Shown: positions 34,736 through 43,859, counted from the stretch's first letter. The stretch is 64,000 bases of DNA from Thioalkalivibrio denitrificans (GCF_002000365.1 NZ_MVBK01000059.1:1-64000), one strand, 5' to 3'. Notes: generated by a model from the letters alone, not told the origin. A program made the numbers and translations.

Positions 34736-35566
34736 TCAGGTGCGCCGCGCCGCGAACAGCGCCGCGGCCGCGCCTAATGGCACCGCGATCCAGGCCACCA
34801 GGATGCCGAGCAGCAGGGACAGGGGGTAGTCCTGGTCCTGGAATACGCTCAGCAGGCCGCTGCTCGTCGCGGTTTCCTCGAAGCCGATCAGGTTGACCAG
34901 ACGGAACACGTCAGTGGGGTTGAACAGGAGCAGCAGGCGGAACACGCCGCCGTCGACGCGCCCCTCGGTGCCCACCAGCACGCCCAGCAGCACCAGGTCG
35001 TAGACCAGGACGAACAGGAACCATACCAGCAGGGCCAGTCCGGCCGCCCGGGCCTTCTCCCGGGTGACCACGCTCACCAGGTAGGCCAGTGCGAGGAAGG
35101 TCAGCCCCAGCAGGATGGCGCTCGCGATAAACAGGCTGAATGGACCCGCAAGATTCGCAAAGGTGGCCTGTTCCGCCAGCAATCCAATCAGTACGGCGGC
35201 AATGCCGAAGCCCAGGACCGTCGACAGGGCCAGGATGGCTCCGTGGCCCAGAAACTTGCCGGCCAGCAGGCCCGTGCGGCTCAGCGGATAAGTCATGAGC
35301 AGCAGCAGGGTGCCCTGCTCGTCCTCGCCCACGATACTGTCGTAGGCGAGCATCAGGGCGATGAGGGGGATCAGAAAGACCGCGAGGCTCGCCAGGCTGA
35401 CGATGGTGGTGGAGATGCGAGTGAAGCCCACCTCGCCGGAGGCGGCGGCCCCGAACCAGGCCAGCCCCATGGCCAGCAGGGCAAAAGCCAGGGTGATGGC
35501 CAGGATCCAGCGGTTGCGCATGCCGTCGCGGAACTCCTTGCCGGCTACGATGAAGACCTCACGCAT
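34736..35566 (-). CDS. nosY: NosY ABC transporter permease
   Basis: 276 residues with about six membrane helices and the N-terminal amphipathic start MREVFIVAGKEFRDGMRNRW common to ABC-2 permeases. EDEQGTLLLLMTYPLSRTGLLAGKFLG (about 82-108) is the characteristic loop. With NosF and NosD it forms the NosDFY complex needed to mature CuZ of nitrous-oxide reductase. Its start overlaps the nosF end by eight bases. Confidence 0.94.
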   Translation of the reverse strand: MREVFIVAGKEFRDGMRNRWILAITLAFALLAMGLAWFGAAASGEVGFTRISTTIVSLASLAVFLIPLIALMLAYDSIVGEDEQGTLLLLMTYPLSRTGLLAGKFLGHGAILALSTVLGFGIAAVLIGLLAEQATFANLAGPFSLFIASAILLGLTFLALAYLVSVVTREKARAAGLALLVWFLFVLVYDLVLLGVLVGTEGRVDGGVFRLLLLFNPTDVFRLVNLIGFEETATSSGLLSVFQDQDYPLSLLLGILVAWIAVPLGAAAALFAARRT

Positions 35567-36491
35567 CGCCCTGTCCTCCGTTGCGGCCTTGCGCATCGAA
35601 GTAGGCGTAGAGCGAGTCGAGCGTCGGCGGCTCCATGCCGATGTCGCTCAAGCGCTTCTCGGCCAGCAGGGTACGCAGCACGTCCAGCTTCTCCGAGGGT
35701 GCCGTGCTCAGATGCGTGCGTCCGTCGCCGTTGGTCCTCACCTCTACGCCGCGTTCGATGAGCCGGCCGCGCAGCGCCTCGCTGATCTCTTCGCTGCGCA
35801 CATGGATCCGCAGCGGCAGGCCGGCTTCCTGGCGCAGGGCGTCGATGGTGCCCCAGGCCAGCAGCCGCCCCTCGCAGAGAATGGCGACCCGGTCGATGTG
35901 TCGTTCCACGCCCGGAAGCACGTGGGAGCTGAGGATCACGCTGGTGCCCTTGCCGCGCAGTTGGTCGATCATGCCGTAGACGTCCCGCACCGCCATCGGA
36001 TCCAGACCCACTGTGGGTTCGTCCAGCAGCAGCAGGCGCGGCTCGCCAAGCAGGGCCTGGGCGAGCCCGAGGCGCTGCCGCATGCCTTTGGAATAGGTGC
36101 GTACCCGACGCCTGGCGGCGTGACCCAGCCCCACGCGTTCCAGCAGCCGGTCGGCCTCGGGCACCGGCACCCGCTTGAGGCGCGCGAAGTAGCGCAGCAC
36201 CTCGCTCCCGCTCAGGTTGTCATAGAAGCTGACGTTCTCCGGCAGATAGCCCAGCTGCAGGCGCAGGTTGCGGGCCTGGTGCCCGCGCGGATCCTCGCCG
36301 AGCACGCTCACGCGGCCGGCCGTGGGCGCCAGGACGCCCAGCACCAGCTTCATCATGGTGGACTTGCCCGCGCCGTTGTGCCCCAGCAGGCCCAGCACCT
36401 CGCCGGCCTCCACCGTGAGGCTCAGCCCTTTGAGGGCCTCCACCGAGCCGAAGCGGCGCTCCACCTGTTCCAGACGTACGATGGGGCTCAT
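35559..36491 (-). CDS. nosF: NosF ABC transporter ATPase
   Basis: 310 residues. Walker A GHNGAGKST (about 38-46), ABC signature YSKGMRQRLGLAQALL, Walker B LLLLDEPTVGLD and switch His in SSHVLPG are all present. It powers the NosDFY complex that delivers copper and sulfur species to apo-NosZ. The ATG at 36491 overlaps the nosD stop (ATGA) and its end overlaps nosY, so translation is coupled. Confidence 0.95.
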   Translation of the reverse strand: MSPIVRLEQVERRFGSVEALKGLSLTVEAGEVLGLLGHNGAGKSTMMKLVLGVLAPTAGRVSVLGEDPRGHQARNLRLQLGYLPENVSFYDNLSGSEVLRYFARLKRVPVPEADRLLERVGLGHAARRRVRTYSKGMRQRLGLAQALLGEPRLLLLDEPTVGLDPMAVRDVYGMIDQLRGKGTSVILSSHVLPGVERHIDRVAILCEGRLLAWGTIDALRQEAGLPLRIHVRSEEISEALRGRLIERGVEVRTNGDGRTHLSTAPSEKLDVLRTLLAEKRLSDIGMEPPTLDSLYAYFDAQGRNGGQGDA

Positions 36492-37786
36492 CCCACTTCC
36501 TCCAGCGAACGGGTCGGGCGCATCAGCGGGGCGCTGTCCTTCACGCCCGGCGGGCGCAGGACGGGAAACGTGCGCTGCACCCAGCGCAGGAGTTGTATAG
36601 CGGGACTGTTCATGAGCACGCGCGCCATGGGGTACTTCCAGAGCAACCGGTCCACCGAGTCGTTGGGCTCGTGGGGCACGTCACCGAGGCCGTCGCCGCT
36701 CAGGTCCCAGCCCACGTAGTCGCTCCAGTAATTGCCACGGCCGTCCACCGACCATTCCTGCTGACGGGTGGCCACGTACATGACCTGGCTGCGGTTGTTG
36801 ACCAGCGCATTGTTGTAGATGCGGTTGCCTTCCGATCCGGCGGTCAGGTGGACGCCGATGTCCGTGCCGGCCAGGAGGTTGTCGCGGATGGTGTTGTGCT
36901 GGGAATTGTATACAAACAGCGCCTTGCCTTCGGCGCCGGCGATGGTCTGCCCGCCAGTGCCCGGTGTGGTGCCGTGGCGGATGCCGATGGCCGTGTTGCT
37001 CTCGATGGTGGAGTAGGTGATGTCGTTGAGCAAGAAACCGTAGTTTTCGTCGCCCATCGCGCGGTTGCCTACCACGGTGAGATGACGCGAGGCCATGAGG
37101 GCAAAGCCCGCCCGGTTGTCCCGGGTGCGATTGCCCATCACCTCGTTGTGATGCGAAAACATGTAATGGATGCCGTAGCGCTGGTCATGCAGGGTGTTGC
37201 CCAGCAGCCGATTGTGGTTGCTCACGTCGATGTAGATGCCGTCGCGGGCCTCCCAGACGATGTTTCCCGCAACGACTGCGTGGTTCACGTTGAACAGGTG
37301 AATGCCGTTGCCGCGATCCTGGGAGCGCAGTGCCGTGTCTCCGCTGATGCGGTTATCCGCCACGACCGCGTGGGGCGCGCCGTCCAGCCAGATGCCGAAG
37401 CCGCGGGCATGGATGCGGTTGCCGATCAGTCGGACCCGCTCGGCCTGTTTCTCCACGAAGATGGCGGCATCCATCGCGGTGAGATCCGCGCCGTCATTGC
37501 GCAGAGTGAGTCCCTGTATCACCACGTCCGGCGCCGCTACCACCAGCACGCGGCCCTGCCCGTCACCGTCGAGCACAGCATCGGACTCGGCAGTGAGTCT
37601 CAAGGGGACCTCGACGCGCACACCGCCTCCGTGGGTCCCGGATTCAAGGTGCAGCCAGGCCCCCGGCTGTGCGTCCGCAAGCGCCGTGGCAAGCTGGCCC
37701 GGGGCGACGCGTAGTGGGGTGTCGGCGGCAGATACACTGCCGGCCCAGAACAGGGCCAACAGGGCGAAAATTCGGATGATGCTCAT
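36488..37786 (-). CDS. nosD: NosD periplasmic copper-maturation protein
   Basis: 432 residues with a signal peptide (IRIFALLALFWAGSVSA) and a right-handed beta-helix of repeated NRI/GNxxxxN units across about residues 90-330 (for example HNRLLGNTLHDQRYGIHYMFSHHNEVMGN). This is the NosD/CASH fold. It binds NosZ in the periplasm and passes copper to CuZ. ATG at 37786 is chosen because it places the signal peptide at the N-terminus. It begins 65 bases after nosZ. Confidence 0.95.
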   Translation of the reverse strand: MSIIRIFALLALFWAGSVSAADTPLRVAPGQLATALADAQPGAWLHLESGTHGGGVRVEVPLRLTAESDAVLDGDGQGRVLVVAAPDVVIQGLTLRNDGADLTAMDAAIFVEKQAERVRLIGNRIHARGFGIWLDGAPHAVVADNRISGDTALRSQDRGNGIHLFNVNHAVVAGNIVWEARDGIYIDVSNHNRLLGNTLHDQRYGIHYMFSHHNEVMGNRTRDNRAGFALMASRHLTVVGNRAMGDENYGFLLNDITYSTIESNTAIGIRHGTTPGTGGQTIAGAEGKALFVYNSQHNTIRDNLLAGTDIGVHLTAGSEGNRIYNNALVNNRSQVMYVATRQQEWSVDGRGNYWSDYVGWDLSGDGLGDVPHEPNDSVDRLLWKYPMARVLMNSPAIQLLRWVQRTFPVLRPPGVKDSAPLMRPTRSLEEVG

Positions 37787-37850
37787 GGGAATGGGCGCGG
37801 AGGCGGCGCGCTCGCACCGCCCCCGCGCCACGCCCTCCGTTACAAGGTGG

Positions 37851-39743
37851 TCAGGCCTCGACAATCATGCGACCGGCCATTTCCATGTGCAAGGCATGGC
37901 AGAACCAGTTGCAGTAGTACCAGTACACCCCGGCCTTGTCGGCCGTGAAGGTGATCGAGGAGGTCTGAAGCGGGCTGATCTCCATGCTCACCCCGTGATC
38001 GGTCACGCAGAAGCCGTGGGTCAGGTCCTCGATCCGGTCCAGGTTGGTGACAACCACCGTGACCTGGTCGCCCTTCTTTACGCGGAACTCGGAAAGGCCA
38101 AAGGAGGGGGCCACCGAGGTCATGTAGACGCGCACCTTGTTGCCGTCCCGGATGACCGTGTTGTCGGTTTCCACGTTGACCCCGTCGCGCCGGGCCATCT
38201 CGATGGTCTCGGCGAAATAGGGGTCATCCCGGTCCCAGATCTGCTTGGTGGTGATCTGGTCACGGCGCACAATGACCGCGTCGTGCGGCTCCGCAAACGT
38301 GGGGGTGTCGTGCACCAGCACCATCTCGTCGCCCGAGATGTCGATCATCTGGTCGCACTCGGCATGCAGCGGGCCCACGGGGAGGAACCGGTCCTTGGAG
38401 AACTTGTTCAACGAGAACAGCCACTTGCCGTCGGCGTCCTTGGACTCTGCCAGCGAGGCGTGGTTGTGGCCCGGCTGGTAGTGGACGTCGATCTTCTGGA
38501 CGATGTAGTCCACATTCTCACCGTTGTAGTGGCGCACGGCGTTTTCCATGTTCCACTTGACCACCTGGCTGTCCAGGAACAACGTGGTGTAGGCAAAGCC
38601 CCTGCCGTCGAAGGTGGTGTGCAGCGGCCCGAGACCGAGCTCCGGTTCGCCGACCACTACGTCACGCTCGTTCTGCAGCTGACCCGCGAAGAGGTCATCC
38701 AGCTTGGCGATGTCGATCATGGTAACGGTGGGTGAGAGCTTGCCGTTGGCGATAAAGTACTTGCCGTCGGTGGACGTGTTGAGACCGTGGGGGTTCTTGG
38801 GCACCGGGATGTAGCGGGTGACGTTCAGCTCGGACGTCTTGCGACCGTCCACCACGGGCACGTCGGAATCGCCGATGGTGGTGAAGTTGCCGTCACGCAC
38901 CGCCTTCTCGATGTTGGCGATGTTGAACACCACCACGTGGTCACGCTCCGCCTGCATCTTTCCGGCCAGGGTCACCGCGTTCTCGGAGTTGTAGCAGGTG
39001 GAGGCGGTGTACTTGCCGGTGTAGTCGGCGTCCGTGTTGTCCAGGTTGCCGTCCACCAGCACCTGCCACTTGACCTCCATACTGTCTGCGTCGATGGCGC
39101 TGTAGAGCGTACGGTAGTTTTCCGTATCGTCCAGGCCGCGACCATCGTTGGGCTGCGGGATCAGGTACTCGCCGTTCGCGAACACGTAACCGGTACGCGG
39201 TGCCTTCTGCAGGCGCAGGCCGTGGACGGCCTGGACGTTGGGCACGGTGACCATCTTGTCCGTCTTGAACACGTCAAGCCGGATGCGGGCCACACGGGTG
39301 TTGGCCTTGTCGTTGATGAACAGGTACCGGCCGTCGTGGCTGCCCTCCGTGTAGCTTACATGCGGATGGTGCGCATCACCGTTGGTGAAGCGCCAGCTGT
39401 CGCCCATGATGCGCTTGGACTCGTCGGTCATGCCCCAGCCGCTGGCCGAGCAGTGGTTGAACACCGGGATGCGCATGATCTCGCGCATGGACGGCACACC
39501 GTAGACGCGCACCTCGCCGGAGTGCCCGCCACTCCAGAAGCCGTAGTATTCGTCCAGTTCGCCCAGCGGGACGTGGGTGCTCTGCGCGCCGCCGCTGTTG
39601 CGTGCAGCGGTTGCCTCGCCGCTCTTCATGAGCGCGGCGCCTCCACCTGCCGCACCTAGCATGCCGACGGCGGCCGTGGCGCCCAGAAAGCGCCGGCGTC
39701 CCGGGCTTTCCAGGGCCTTCCTTTCATCGTTTCGGTCTGTCAT
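37851..39743 (-). CDS. nosZ: Nitrous-oxide reductase, clade I
   Basis: 630 residues with a Tat signal (GRRRFLGATAAVG), marking clade I. The N-terminal seven-bladed propeller holds CuZ, with His ligands in NGDAHHPHVSYTEGSHDG, QAVHGLRLQ and PLHTTFDGRG; the C-terminal cupredoxin holds CuA, with WYYCNWFCHALHMEM. It reduces N2O to N2 in the periplasm, the last step of denitrification. It is the second gene of nosRZDFYL, 30 bases after nosR. Both copper sites appear complete. Confidence 0.98.
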   Translation of the reverse strand: MTDRNDERKALESPGRRRFLGATAAVGMLGAAGGGAALMKSGEATAARNSGGAQSTHVPLGELDEYYGFWSGGHSGEVRVYGVPSMREIMRIPVFNHCSASGWGMTDESKRIMGDSWRFTNGDAHHPHVSYTEGSHDGRYLFINDKANTRVARIRLDVFKTDKMVTVPNVQAVHGLRLQKAPRTGYVFANGEYLIPQPNDGRGLDDTENYRTLYSAIDADSMEVKWQVLVDGNLDNTDADYTGKYTASTCYNSENAVTLAGKMQAERDHVVVFNIANIEKAVRDGNFTTIGDSDVPVVDGRKTSELNVTRYIPVPKNPHGLNTSTDGKYFIANGKLSPTVTMIDIAKLDDLFAGQLQNERDVVVGEPELGLGPLHTTFDGRGFAYTTLFLDSQVVKWNMENAVRHYNGENVDYIVQKIDVHYQPGHNHASLAESKDADGKWLFSLNKFSKDRFLPVGPLHAECDQMIDISGDEMVLVHDTPTFAEPHDAVIVRRDQITTKQIWDRDDPYFAETIEMARRDGVNVETDNTVIRDGNKVRVYMTSVAPSFGLSEFRVKKGDQVTVVVTNLDRIEDLTHGFCVTDHGVSMEISPLQTSSITFTADKAGVYWYYCNWFCHALHMEMAGRMIVEA

Positions 39744-39773
39744 GACGTCACCTCTTTAATGGTTAAAAGGCTG

Positions 39774-41936
39774 CTAGCTCTTTGCGGTTGAAGCAGCCTG
39801 TTCCTCGATCCGGATGACCGGATATTCGCCACCTTTCGCCCTTCCCGCCGAGATGCTGGCCGCCTTCTCTCGCCGCTTGCGGCGGGCGATCAAGGGCGGG
39901 CACTTGCGGTCGTTCCAGTAGGTCACCTGGCAGTCCAGGCAGTAGTGGCATTCGTTGGCGTTGATGCGTCCGTCCGGATGGATGGCGCGCACCTCGCATT
40001 CATGGGCGCAGATCTGGCAGGGTGTCCCGCACTCCTTGTGGCGCCTGAGCCAGTCGAACAGGCGGATGCGCGCAGGGATGGCGAGACCCGCCCCGAGCGG
40101 GCACATGTACCGGCAGAAGAACTTGCGGTTGACCACGGAGATGGCCAGCAGGATCCCTGCGTAGAGTACGAATCCCCATTCGCGCTGGAAGCGCAGTGTG
40201 ACCGCGGTCTTGAACGGCTCGACCTCGGCATAGACCTCGGCGGTGGAGAGCGAATGCAGCGAGATGGCGAACAGGACGAGCAGGATCATGTACTTGATGG
40301 CCCAGAGCCGCTCGTGCACGGCCCAGGGCAGCTCGAATTGGGGCACCTTGAACTTGCGCGAGACCTCGTTGATCAGTTCCTGCATGGCACCGAACGGGCA
40401 CAGCCAGCCGCAATAGACACCCCGGCCCCAGAGCAGCAGGGTGGCCGCCACAAAGGTCCATAGGATGAACATCATGGGGTCCATCAGGAAGGTGTCCCAC
40501 TTGAAATCACGGCCCAGCGAATTGGTGAAGGTGAAGATGTTGACCACCGAGAGCTGCGCCAGGGCATACCAGCCGATGAACACCACGGTGTAGATCAGGA
40601 AGACATGACGAATCCGCAGCAAGAGCTTCGGCCGGCGTGCCAGCACGTCCTGGAACATCAGTATGAACACCAGCAGCGTGAGCCCGATGCCCAGCACCAC
40701 GATGTGCATGACACGGTCTTCCCAGACCGTCACCCACAGCGGCCGGTCGTCGTCGACCGCGATGGCGGGCTCGGGCGGCTCCGGATAGCTGAACCAGGCC
40801 TCCGGCGGCGTATACATGAGCGGGAAGTTGACGAAGGCCGAGTCGAGGGCCCCCACCTGCCGGCGCACCAGCAGCTCGATCTCCCAGGGGCGTCCCGGGT
40901 CGAAGCCGTGCTCCGATCGCACCACGAAGATGTCGCGCTCGATGAAATGCGGCGCGCCCTCGGCAGCGATGTTGGGCGCACGGATAAGGTCCGTGTCGCG
41001 GAACTGGATCGCGCGGTCGCCCTGAAGCAACTGGATGCGATCGAAGATGCCGCCGCGTACGAACCCGGAGCCCTTGAACGAGTAACGCCCCGAGGCCATG
41101 AGCAGGATGGCGTGCTCATCCTGCTCCAGGCGCCCCATGATCCGCTCGTAATGGGCATCGCCGAGCAGGTTGCGGCCCGCCGTGGGCGCGTTCAGGTAGG
41201 CGGCGTGGAAGTCGATGAAGATCTCGTCCTCGGCCCCCGGCGGGGCGGTCTCCCGGCCCTCGGCCTCGGTGCCGATGAATGCCTCGTCCACCTCGCCGCG
41301 GGTCAGATCCAGGCGTCCGACGGCGCCCGCTTCGAGCAATTCGTTCCAGGTGGCAGGTTCGAACACGTCCTCGCGCACCGTGGCCGGTTCCCGTACAGCC
41401 AGTGCTTCCGGGTCGACCAGTCCGTGGGCCAGAGCGATGCGCCGCGCGCTGCGCATGATGCCTTCGCCCATGACCACTACCGTGACCGTGGCCCCGGACA
41501 CCGCATCCACGTACTGGTAGCCCTCGCGCTGGCGCGGCGAGATGCCGACACGCACCCGATCCTTGATGGTGCGCGTGAGATACTGGTTGGCGAAGTCCAC
41601 CAGGCGCTGCTCGGGGATGCCCACCAGCATGATAGGTTCGCTGTGCTCGAGGACCCGCACGCCGACGATCATGCCGGTCATGTCCAGCGCCACCAGCATG
41701 TTGACGGGCTCGCCGGAGTAGGCGGGGATGGGGGCCACGTCGTTGGTCTCGAACAGCAGCCCGATCTGCTCCTCACCCCGGTAGACGGGCCGGGCGGGCG
41801 GATCCCCGGCGGGCTCCCCGAGGCGATCCGCTTCCGCAAAGAATCGCTCCCAGTCGGCGCCCGCGGGCAGTGCCAGGGTCAGCACGAGCAACGTCAGGAT
41901 GAACAGGGCCAGTCGTGATGTGATGATGCTGCGCAT
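39774..41936 (-). CDS. nosR: NosR membrane flavoprotein
   Basis: 720 residues: signal/first helix (8-28), periplasmic FMN-binding domain with the covalent flavin site in AVSGATVTVVVMG (about 145-157), five or more membrane helices, then polyferredoxin-like CxxxCP motifs (CGWLCPFGAMQE, CRYMCPLGAG) and two [4Fe-4S] sets near the C-terminus (CGTPCQICAHECEVRA and NECHYCLDCQ). NosR passes electrons to NosZ and is needed for nosZ expression. The start at 41936 fits the signal peptide. An FNR-type box lies 230 bases upstream. Confidence 0.96.
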   Translation of the reverse strand: MRSIITSRLALFILTLLVLTLALPAGADWERFFAEADRLGEPAGDPPARPVYRGEEQIGLLFETNDVAPIPAYSGEPVNMLVALDMTGMIVGVRVLEHSEPIMLVGIPEQRLVDFANQYLTRTIKDRVRVGISPRQREGYQYVDAVSGATVTVVVMGEGIMRSARRIALAHGLVDPEALAVREPATVREDVFEPATWNELLEAGAVGRLDLTRGEVDEAFIGTEAEGRETAPPGAEDEIFIDFHAAYLNAPTAGRNLLGDAHYERIMGRLEQDEHAILLMASGRYSFKGSGFVRGGIFDRIQLLQGDRAIQFRDTDLIRAPNIAAEGAPHFIERDIFVVRSEHGFDPGRPWEIELLVRRQVGALDSAFVNFPLMYTPPEAWFSYPEPPEPAIAVDDDRPLWVTVWEDRVMHIVVLGIGLTLLVFILMFQDVLARRPKLLLRIRHVFLIYTVVFIGWYALAQLSVVNIFTFTNSLGRDFKWDTFLMDPMMFILWTFVAATLLLWGRGVYCGWLCPFGAMQELINEVSRKFKVPQFELPWAVHERLWAIKYMILLVLFAISLHSLSTAEVYAEVEPFKTAVTLRFQREWGFVLYAGILLAISVVNRKFFCRYMCPLGAGLAIPARIRLFDWLRRHKECGTPCQICAHECEVRAIHPDGRINANECHYCLDCQVTYWNDRKCPPLIARRKRREKAASISAGRAKGGEYPVIRIEEQAASTAKS

Positions 41937-42165
41937 GGTCAATCCGGGATGTGCGAGTACAGCTCTCCGCCGATGTCCGTTCGGGCGTCGTGCGCAGCCT
42001 TCCACTGGGAGGGAGAAACCCTGCGATGCATCCTGTTATCCTCGTGAGTGAGGTCTGTATCCGGTGCAACTTGAGGGGTTCGCGTTCCCTGGGCCGGACT
42101 ACGGATCGCGCGACCTGTCCTCGCATGGCTTGAAACCATGCTAGCGACCCCCCATGGTGGGGCAC

Positions 42166-42179
42166 TTGATTGGGATCAA
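42166..42179. promoter_or_regulatory. FNR/Dnr box between nosR and a small divergent gene
   Basis: TTGAT-TGGG-ATCAA is a perfect match to the FNR/Dnr consensus. For the plus-strand gene at 42239 its centre (42172.5) would be at -41.5 of a start near 42214, with TATCTT at 42202-42207 as -10, a textbook class II arrangement. For nosR on the minus strand it lies 230 bases from the ATG, so it could serve both directions only with a long nosR leader. Confidence 0.8.
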
Positions 42180-42188
42180 GCAACGATA

Positions 42189-42210
42189 TGAAAGATGTAT
42201 ATATCTTTCA
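42189..42210. promoter_or_regulatory. 22-base palindrome over the putative -10 element
   Basis: TGAAAGAT and ATCTTTCA are separated by six bases (GTATAT), a perfect 8-6-8 inverted repeat, starting ten bases after the FNR box and covering the proposed -10. The AAGATGTA core resembles an NsrR half-site, but the overall spacing is shorter than the NsrR pattern. Probably a repressor operator; the protein is unknown. Confidence 0.6.
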
Positions 42211-42238
42211 CGTTAATTACCGCGGCGGAGGAACGGCC

Positions 42239-42580
42239 ATGAACGAAGGTGTCGACGAGGGAAAATTCAGGCGCGAGGGCGTCGACTGGGCGAGACGCCT
42301 GGTGGACGAGTACGCCTTCTCCCTGGAGGGGATTCCCGAGATGATCCGGCTGCGCTTCTACCGGGTGGTGGGCGGCCAGGAGATCGAGGTGGAGCAGAGT
42401 CACTACCTTCAGACCCCGGGCATGGCGAGCCCGGTGCTCTCGGAGACACAACGTTACCCCGGCATGAATGAAGCCCTGGAGGATGTTCTGAACGGCTTTA
42501 CCGAGGGCTACCACGCCGCCGTCTCGGCGGGGCGGCGTCCGGACCTGAACTGGCTCCTGCCGAACCGGGATTTCCACTGA
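42239..42580 (+). CDS. Small conserved-looking protein of unknown function, FNR-type promoter
   Basis: 113 residues, soluble, acidic, without signal peptide or cysteines. It starts MNEGVDEGKFRREGVDWARR and has a mixed alpha/beta composition, ending NWLLPNRDFH. No family is recognised. The ATG at 42239 has GGAGGA nine bases upstream. It is divergent from nosR, behind an FNR box at about -41.5 and a palindrome over the -10, so expression under oxygen limitation, possibly relieved by a second signal, is likely. A role linked to denitrification is inferred only from position. Confidence 0.75.
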   Translation: MNEGVDEGKFRREGVDWARRLVDEYAFSLEGIPEMIRLRFYRVVGGQEIEVEQSHYLQTPGMASPVLSETQRYPGMNEALEDVLNGFTEGYHAAVSAGRRPDLNWLLPNRDFH

Positions 42581-42586
42581 GACGGT

Positions 42587-43270
42587 TCAGTCCCTTGCGG
42601 GAGCAAGAATCCGGTAGGTCCACTGGTCGAGGAGGTCGATTTCCTCCGGACAGACCGCATGGCCCATGGCGAACTCGTGCCAGTCCACCGCATAGCCCAG
42701 TTCCAGCAGGCGGTCCCGGCTGCGGCGGGCGTCCTCCAGCGGGATGGTCTCATCCCCGGTCCCGTGCAGCATGAGTATGGGGACGTCCGCATTGGCCGGA
42801 TGACGTTCCCCGGCCAGGCTGTCAGCCAGCACCAGTTCCCCGGAGAGCACGATGACGCCGCCCAGACGGTGGGGGTAACGCAGTGCCGTGTGCAGCGCAA
42901 GCGATGCCCCCTGGGAGAAGCCGCCGATCACCGTGTGTTCCGATGCGATGCCGCGTCCCCGTTCGTCGTCCAGCAGCGTCGTGATGCGCCGTGCGCTCTC
43001 CTCGATGCCGGCCTGGTCCTCGGGCACCTCCGCGGGGTCGCCGGTCACGTCGAACCAGGCCCGCATGGGTTGCCCGCGATTCACGGTGATGCGCCGCAGA
43101 GGCGCGCTGGGCGCCAGGTAATGCAGGCCCAGCTCCCGTGATCGACGCATGTTGGTGATGATGGCGTCCATGTCCGTGGCGTTCACCCCGAGCCCATGAA
43201 GCCAGACGGTGCAGGCCACCAGTTCCGGGCGGGTGTACAGCTCAATGAGGTCTTCCTGCTCTCTTTTCAT
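42587..43270 (-). CDS. Alpha/beta hydrolase, carboxylesterase/phospholipase family
   Basis: 227 residues of the EstB/acyl-protein thioesterase-like family. Catalytic nucleophile Ser in GGFSQGASLAL (about 119-123), Asp in LHGTGDETIPL and His in FAMGHAVCPEE complete the triad; the oxyanion region is WLHGLGVNATDM (about 23-34). It hydrolyses short acyl esters; physiological substrate unknown. It converges on the small FNR-linked gene and is followed upstream by tandem repeats. Confidence 0.88.
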   Translation of the reverse strand: MKREQEDLIELYTRPELVACTVWLHGLGVNATDMDAIITNMRRSRELGLHYLAPSAPLRRITVNRGQPMRAWFDVTGDPAEVPEDQAGIEESARRITTLLDDERGRGIASEHTVIGGFSQGASLALHTALRYPHRLGGVIVLSGELVLADSLAGERHPANADVPILMLHGTGDETIPLEDARRSRDRLLELGYAVDWHEFAMGHAVCPEEIDLLDQWTYRILAPARD

Positions 43271-43272
43271 GG

Positions 43273-43352
43273 TGTCAGATGTCAGATGGCAGATGGCAGA
43301 TGGCAGATCTCAGATGGCAGACTGACGTCTAACGTCTGATATCTGACGTCTG
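43273..43352. repeat. Tandem 'cagatgg' and 'gacgtctga' short repeats
   Basis: Several copies of tgtcagatggcagatgg are followed by gacgtctaacgtctgatatctgacgtctga. The tract runs into the end of ubiT: the last residues of that protein (QTSDIRR) and its stop codon lie in the repeat. Confidence 0.8.
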
Positions 43353-43859
43353 AATGCGGTCCAGGCCTGCACGGCGCACGACGCCGATCACCAGGTTTCC
43401 CGGGCCTGTGCCCAGCACCGCCCTGACGTGTGCCTGCCAGTCAAACTCCATGGCGTCGAGCAGGTTCTTGAGGTAGAGCCCTGCCTCGGTCTCGCCCTCC
43501 AGGTCGAGGCGGCGATGGAAGAACAGCGTGTCCGGGTCCTCGATCCGCGCGGCCAGCCGCCAGAAATCCTCCAGCGCGCCGCGGATGCGCACGTCCCAGT
43601 CGTCCGCCCCGCGGGTTCGGCACGGTGTCAGCCGGCGACCGCGCACCAGGAACGTGATCTCGCTGCCGGTGTCGGAGACCGAGAGGCGGATGCGCTTGCC
43701 GTCGAGCGGGTCCAGTTCGTCGGCCAGCGGCTGCCCCTTCAGCAGGTGGTTGACCATGGCGGTGAACACCGCTTCATGCGCCGCATTCGGGGCAGTGCGC
43801 AGGGCGAGCCCCAGAGGCGCCAGCAGCGTAGTGCGTGAGGGCGCGAGGGTCAATTGCAT
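43329..43859 (-). CDS. ubiT: UbiT, SCP2-domain ubiquinone biosynthesis factor
   Basis: 176 residues with an SCP2/sterol-carrier fold: N-terminal helix, HEAVFTAMVNHLLKGQPLADELDPLDGKRIRLSVSD, then ALEDFWRLAARIEDPDTLFFHRRLDLEGETEAGLYLKNLLD, typical of UbiT/YhbT. UbiT binds lipid intermediates for oxygen-independent ubiquinone synthesis with UbiU and UbiV. ATG at 43859 has GGAG eight bases upstream; longer versions (43913, 44054) lack support. ubiT is divergent from ubiU-ubiV, as in many proteobacteria, with a MITE-like element between. The C-terminus is built from short repeat sequence. Confidence 0.88.
   Translation of the reverse strand: MQLTLAPSRTTLLAPLGLALRTAPNAAHEAVFTAMVNHLLKGQPLADELDPLDGKRIRLSVSDTGSEITFLVRGRRLTPCRTRGADDWDVRIRGALEDFWRLAARIEDPDTLFFHRRLDLEGETEAGLYLKNLLDAMEFDWQAHVRAVLGTGPGNLVIGVVRRAGLDRIQTSDIRR

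Noticed and set aside
43273-43352. Possible CRISPR or phage attachment site
   Set aside because: Units are only 7-10 bases and directly abutting; there is no tRNA, integrase or spacer structure.
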